A DNA stretch of 64,000 nucleotides from Erythroxylum novogranatense (Eukaryota > Streptophyta > Magnoliopsida > Malpighiales > Erythroxylaceae): assembly GCA_029891385.1 (NCBI GenBank), contig CM057230.1:32071402-32135401 (forward strand). Reading direction: 5' to 3'. Of this stretch, positions 58,625 through 64,000 are shown piece by piece. Every line of letters begins with the position of its first letter. The stretch's first letter is position 1. The position numbers and the translations under genes were made by a program. The notes under the pieces were generated by a model. That model did not search any database. It saw only the letters and a program-made list of their open reading frames with translations, and was not told the DNA's origin.

Positions 58625-61598
58625 TGTTGGGCCCCAAAATTTTTTTTCATTTATTTAATTGATTATTTATTGATTTATTTATTTATTCGATTACTTTAAT
58701 TACTCTTTATTTTGCTTTAAGTGTTTTAATTGTGTATATATATATATATTGTTGAGTCATGGATTTAGCAAGTATGGTTGGGAATTATAATTTTGAAGTT
58801 AAAGTGAAGGATTAGAATTAATTGGATTAATTGGTAGTAGGCTTGTGATATGTGTAGAGCCATATGAGTCAAATAAGGGCTTGTTAGGAAGAATGGGCTT
58901 TTGAGGTTAATGGGATAAGTAGAAGGAGGAAAGCCCAAAAGCATTGCAAGTTATAAGGAGAGCTAAAACTACGTAGTTTTGAGGTAGGCTATAAGTTGAG
59001 GAATAAGTGAAGTAAGAGGAGGAGAAGCAAGTTGTCGTAGAGAAAAGAAAAGGAAGAGAAACGTGAGCCAAGGAGAAAGGGAGTTTTGGCTAAGAGGAGA
59101 AGAGAGAGTCGTAGGAAGCTTGAAGAAGAAGAAAAAAAAAGAAGGAAATCTACTCGTTTGAGGTAAGTTCCATCTTTGCTTATGTTAGATTCTAGAATGG
59201 GAGGAAATGGAGGTTAGGGTTTGTGTAGGGTTTGAAGAAAGAAAGAAGAGAAAGGTGGAATCAATGGATTTATGATTTCTAAGTTAGTTGGGTTTTTCTA
59301 GCTTAAATGGCCTATGGGTAGGTTAGGTTTAAAGTTTATTTTATCTTTGCTTGATTTATGAATGTTATGCCTTTTCCTTTAGAATGTATTTATTGAATGG
59401 AGTGTGGTTTAATTGAAGGAAATCAAGAAAACCCCACTCAAAACAAGGAGGAAGGGCAATCTTGAATTCAGATCCCGACGTTTAGGTGGGTAATATTTTT
59501 ATAGTTGTTATGTAATGGGCAAATGCCCTATGTGTGCAATCTTTGTTAAATTGTGTGTTTATTGAAAGTGTATTTCCTTTAATTTGAAAGAAAAGTATAA
59601 AACTATGATGATTTGGTAAAATGAAAGAAGCATAATATGCCATTTTCCTTTTTGAATATTTGAACATAAATTGGTTGTGATTGGGCAAGAGAGAACCCAT
59701 TTCGATAGTCTCGTGCACGATGACCCACAACCTTCTCTCGGCTGCCCGCTTGAGGCCACGAGATCCTGAGAAATCGGACTCGTTGTATTACGGTGTAAAC
59801 CGTTGTATTTAAGGAACTCTCGAGCCAATTGTGTGCATTTCATCATTTTGGTGTTATGATGCATAATGTGTGTTTTAATTGATAGAAGATTTCATGTTAT
59901 GCTTTATGTGATGATTTTGGTTAGTTTATGATTTATGTGATGAAGTTGAGTTATTTGGACTTTACATGATAGATTGCTAATGTTTCGGATTCTTTTATGT
60001 GATGTATGGCTCATTACTCGATGGCTATAAAGGTGTTAGCCACTGAGCTGTGTTTTGCTCACCCCATTCTCCCTCCTCAGGTGCAAATCAAGTTGAGCGC
60101 TGAACCTTGCAAGGCGTCGAGCATAACTCCAAGACTTTAGACATTTTTGTATTAAGTTAGTAACTAGCTTTTGGATAGCTTTATAAGCATATTAAGCATT
60201 GAGCATCTCATATTTTGTATTTTGTACTTGATTCTTGATGGATATGATGAATATGTTGATATGTAATTAAAGCTTACTTGAACTCTCATACGATTGGAAA
60301 AGAGAATGAGAGCTCTGGAACTCTCTTATGCATGTGTATGTATTGACTTGTGATCTGTGTATGACCTTGAAAAAGGAAGGTGTATGAGTCTTTTTAAATT
60401 TTTGAGTTGCTGTTGGGTTTTGTTTTGGGATAGCTCGCTAGAAATTTGCTAAGGTTTATGAGTTGTTGAAATTTTGGGCTGATGTGTTCATGTGGTTAAA
60501 TTTGGGTATGTTGAGTAGGGCTGAAATTTTTAGGTTGTTATAGGTCGAATAGGACCATTTAGTCTTCTTGAGAGTGGTAGGCGAGTTGTAAAGCTTGTCC
60601 ATGATGTATTATGAGCTATTTTAGGGTGTGTTAATTGGAAAATGTGAGTTGCTGGAGTTGAGTACGGGTGCTGTCTAAATGATAGATTTTTATTAGCAGA
60701 ACTTTGAATCTATATGCGACCTATATAGAGTTGGGGTTTGGTCTTTTGGTCTTCATAAATGCTGTAGAGCGTTCTCTTACCTTTCTATAGCTACCAAGTT
60801 TGTGAAATTTGGAGTTCGGGATCAAAAGTTATGATGGTTACAAGTTTTGGTACTGTTTATGAAGAGCTAGTCGATCGGTCTTGGAGTAAACTTTTGATCC
60901 TTTTAGAAGCCGAGCTTGCTCTTAGGTCCTTTTTGAAAATCGTAGAGCTGTCTTTTAGCTTTCCAACGCCTCAAACCTTGTCTGATTTGGAGCTCGGAGT
61001 CAAAAGATATGAAGGTTTGAAGTTTGGAGGTCGGATCGCGTGGCCGATGGCTCACCCACTCGCGTCCTCGCGAGCGAGCTCCCGCTTACCAGCCCGCGCG
61101 GACGAGCTCCCGCGAGCAGCCTGATTGATCAGTATTGCTTTTAAATTATAAAAAGTGGATTGAAACAAAGTGTGATGGTCGGTCGTTAAAGTCTGAATAT
61201 ACTTCAATGATTTCGAAATATCTTGAGCTATAGAGCTCCGATCGGGTCGATTATTGTTTTAAATTAAACTAGAGACTTAGATCTACGAGTTATATGAAGG
61301 TGCCAAGCTGCAATCTAGCGTCTAAGAATTTCAATTTCTGGCATGAAGTCGGTAGAGTGTTCAGTCTTGGCTGTTTTTCTTTAAGACAGTATTTTGGCTA
61401 TAACTTATTCATTTCTAATCCAAATTGAGCGTTTTTTGTGGCGTTAGAACCGCTGAAATATGAGGAACAAATTTCCTTAAGAAGCCGATCCAAAATTCCT
61501 ATTGCAAGTCCCCTAAATTGTGGTTAGAAAGTCATCAGTTTTGGGCCTTCTATGCTTGTGTGTTTCCGAATGTTGGGCCTCAGAGACGGGGTCCAACA
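58625..61598 (+). repeat. 3' LTR of element A
   Basis: 2974 bp. It keeps 547 bp (60220-60766) absent from the 5' LTR and lacks 135 bp found there at 27904-28038. Donor-like GAG/GTAAGTTCC near 59162, acceptor-like CCTCCTCAG near 60080. Modules of type TTCTTGAAAATNGTAGAGC occur at about 60563, 60751 and 60930. A GC-rich block follows at 61030-61118. In this family the modules and GC block lie after the acceptor, unlike in B and C. Confidence 0.92.
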
Positions 61599-61603
61599 AT
61601 ATG

Positions 61604-62088
61604 TTTGTATGTAGATGCTCAAAACTCATTTGTCATATTAGGTAATAGTTCTTCACCATGAATTTTTTTTTACAAATGTGGTTTTAGAAGTACCTTTACT
61701 TCTATAGTTATATCCTATTCTATGCTTATCATTAGAATTCTTTTGAGCTTTTAGTATGTTTTCTAGTTTTTCACTCCCTTTAGTAAACTTAGACAAAAAT
61801 TCCTTAAGGAAATTTACCTCCTTTTTCAATGTTTCATTCCACATCTTAATCCATATAAGCCATAAATGTCATTAATAATCACATTTTTAGATGCTTTAAT
61901 GTTATTTAATTCACTTTCCATCTTTTCATTCTCACTCAGTATGCAGCTACTTTTTGAACCTCCTTGGGTTTGGAAGACATTCTCTTCCTTTTTTTACTCA
62001 TTATTACTAAACTTTCAACTAATTCATTATAAGTCAAATCAATATCATTATCACACAAGTTAGGAACGTATGTTACCTCATCAATATC
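61604..62088 (-). pseudogene. Copia (Sirevirus-like) gag fragment
   Basis: The minus-strand frame 61844-61653 reads MWNETLKKEVNFLKEFLSKF, TKGSEKLENILKAQKN, then IGYNY and TFVKK. Plant Copia/SIRE Gag proteins have a coiled coil followed by KFTKGSxxLxxxLxxQ and a GLGY motif, which this matches well. Upstream (62080-61850) a shifted frame gives DIDLTYNELVESLV-like acidic and helical sequence. It is frameshifted and truncated by element A on the left and by the next LTR on the right. Confidence 0.6.
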
Positions 62089-64000
62089 TGTAACATCCCA
62101 TTACTAGTGGGAAGGGTAGAATGGTAAATGGTAGTGGCTAATGAGAGTTAGATGCATTTCCATGTTCATGCATGATATGTCATACACTTATACATGAATA
62201 GTGGATTTATTTGAAGATTTTGGAGTTTTCAGCAGGTAAGTGGTGGAGAAATCCCTTGCAGTTAGGGATTTGTGAAATAAAGTTAATAAATTACTGTCAT
62301 CTGCATGAAAATTGTAATTTATGTCTTTGTTCATAAATACTGGGTAGTTTGGGAGAAATAAATTCAGTTATAGTGTTAAATTAGTTTTTGAGAAAACTTT
62401 TGGTGTTTTGGTGATGTAAAGTATTGAAAGTTAGAAAATCTGGAAATTTCTCGCTGAGTATGTTTCAGTCTTTTAGCCATAACGTTTTCTGTGGTTGTTA
62501 AAATGAAATGATTCTTGAATTGAATTAAGCTAGAGATACATGGATACATTTTGTATGAAGACATCGAATCTCAGTTCTTTCTCTAAAAGTCTCAAAATTC
62601 ATGAAGTTAGGGAGGTGATATGGAATATTGGTGTGTGTGTGGAAAAAAAACTCGTCTTCAGACTTTAGGGATGAATCTGGGATTGATATGAAGAGATTTT
62701 AGCCAAGACTCCTTCTAAAAAGTTGTAGATCTTTCTTTTAGCTTTCCAACGGTATATAACATGAAAATTTTAGATATCGGAGTCAAAAGTTATGATCTTT
62801 GTAAGTGGATATGTTCAGGCGGAGAAAGTAAGACGATAGAAGTAAGACGATGAAAGTAAGACGATAGAAGTAAGACGAAGCAAACTAAGACGATGGAAAA
62901 ACTAAGACGAAAGCAAAACAGAATGGATTCCTTTGGTCATAACTTCATCTCTAGACCTCCAAATGACCTGATTTTTGAAGCATTGGATTCCTAACACATT
63001 TATTTACCTCTCTACAAAAATTTATGGTTTTTGGTATTAAATTAAAAATGATTTATTGAATCAAAATAAGGGTATCGGTGGAAAGAGCATGAACTAGATA
63101 TTTTACTGAACATGTTTTAGTATTTCGATGACAACTTGGTTTGTAGGACTCCAATTGAGGTTATTCTTGATTTTTTAGTAAACTAGAGTAATAGGGATAC
63201 AAATCATATGAAGAAGTTGAATCTTGGTCCAGTCTCTAAAGTGTTCAATTTCTAGATGGAAGTTGGGTATAGTACACTATTTTGGAGAGGAACAGTCCAA
63301 AAATGTTTAAGGCATATCTTCTAAATTACTGAACCAAATTGAGCGATTTTGGTGTCAATGGAAAGATAAAAGATAGAGGAACACTTTTATAGAAGAGAGT
63401 GGACTTAAATTTCACAAGTTTTTCCTTCTTATTGAATGTGAACAGTAAACCCGAAAGGGGTGTTTCGGAAAGTCTGAAAGTAAGCCATTGAGTAATGAAT
63501 TGTGTTTTCAATGGTTCTAATGAGGCATAAACCTAAGTGTTAGTTATACTTAAGTGAATTTTGGTATGGGGATAGTTTTGAGAAGAATTAAGGAACGATA
63601 CCCGAGACTTATCATGAACAAGCATTGTATATAATTCATTTCATTCATGTGCATTATTGAATATTTTAATGGTGCAAATTGTGATGTCATGTATGCTATG
63701 TGTTATAGAGGAACAACTGGAACGTCAACTTCTAGACATTGCCAGATCTTCCAGGCATTAGCTTCAGGAGCAACCTGTGAGTAACCTAGACGATCTCACT
63801 TAATTAATTGTCTGCTTTAGAATATGGTTTGAATGAGTTATTTAAGTGCTCCCAATTGTGAAAATAGTGAATGTGCCTATGAATGCCTAAGCGTGCTCAG
63901 CATTTCTGCTGAATGCCGGACTAAGGTCCGATGATGAATGTGATCTAAATGTGAAAGTGCATCCATGTGATTGAATGAGTTTATGTTATGTGAAACATTT
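62089..64000 (+). mobile_element. LTR of a gypsy-type element, right end outside window
   Basis: Starts TGTAACATCCCATTACTAGT after a Copia fragment. In order: modules near 62553 and 62710, a 14-bp tandem repeat at 62826-62914, a conserved CTCCAAATGACCTGATTTTT block, a further module-like part, ATCATGAACAAGCATT near 63610, a donor GTGAGT at 63777 and a GCCGGACTAAGGTCCG hairpin near 63915. The layout is that of B and C LTRs. Confidence 0.75.
62826..62914 (+). repeat. 14-bp minisatellite AAGTAAGACGATAG, about six units
   Basis: Units AAGTAAGACGATAG, AAGTAAGACGATGA, AAGTAAGACGATAG and AAGTAAGACGAAGC, then two looser CTAAGACGAtgg units. It occupies the place where other LTRs have the GC-rich CTAGGGCGACGCC hairpins. 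Confidence 0.75.

Larger units (their letters stand above)
25957..61598 (+). mobile_element. Element A: Tekay-like chromovirus, split by nested insertion
   Basis: The LTRs are 25957-28515 and 58625-61598 and the target duplications are ATATG. The internal region runs 28516-33059 and 58243-58624 (4926 bp without the insertion). Gene order is gag, protease, reverse transcriptase, RNase H, integrase, chromodomain, as in Ty3/gypsy chromoviruses. The 25-kb element B composite sits in the linker between integrase and chromodomain. Coding is interrupted by several stops and frameshifts. Confidence 0.92.

Overview
This window is plant nuclear DNA, almost entirely long-terminal-repeat (LTR) retrotransposons. 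The LTRs are 2.5-4.3 kb. Primer-binding sites match the 3' end of plant initiator-methionine tRNA (TGGTATCAGAGC). Where coding sequence survives, it is Ty3/gypsy chromovirus (Del/Tekay-like) gag-pol with a C-terminal chromodomain. A flowering plant, probably a eudicot, fits; the species cannot be told. I found no intact host gene. Chromoviruses are known to accumulate in H3K9-methylated heterochromatin, so a pericentromeric or other heterochromatic location is likely.

Layout. 1-3288: an LTR (+) cut by the window edge. 3466 to about 7900: a decayed LTR-like block (-). About 7900-10733: AT-rich flank with three weak coding fragments. 10739-22897: a complete LTR element (element C, +) with AGTAC target-site duplications, 4.3-kb LTRs and a 3.5-kb internal region whose pol is decayed beyond use. 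22903-25951: AT-rich flank with Copia-like traces. 25957-61598: element A (+, Tekay-like, target duplication ATATG), split inside its integrase/chromodomain region by 33060-58242 (element B, -, target duplication CATAG). B is a tandem LTR-internal-LTR-internal-LTR array. Its middle LTR carries a further insertion, a 4.0-kb solo LTR at 42966-47003 with an AAAAA duplication. 61604-62088: a Copia gag fragment, probably the DNA into which A jumped. 62089-64000: another LTR cut by the window edge. The order of events is Copia, then A, then B, then the solo LTR.

None of the gag-pol copies is intact. A has in-frame TAG/TAA codons and frameshifts, and both B copies are broken by many small indels, so no copy here could move by its own proteins. 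Element C has two very similar LTRs around a dead pol, which suggests it was mobilised in trans.

The most unusual content is inside the LTRs. Several LTR families share: (i) an array of short hairpins with compensatory base changes, closed by a GTTGTGACC/GGTCACAAC inverted repeat; (ii) a predicted intron (GTGAGT donor, TTTTCAG acceptor) containing that array and a GAACCATCGATGATGGTTC hairpin; (iii) five degenerate modules spaced about 205, 186, 180 and 180 bp, a spacing kept between families; (iv) a GC-rich block of perfect hairpins. The order of these parts differs between families, as if LTR cassettes had been shuffled. All boundaries come from reading the sequence by eye; no alignment or folding program was run.
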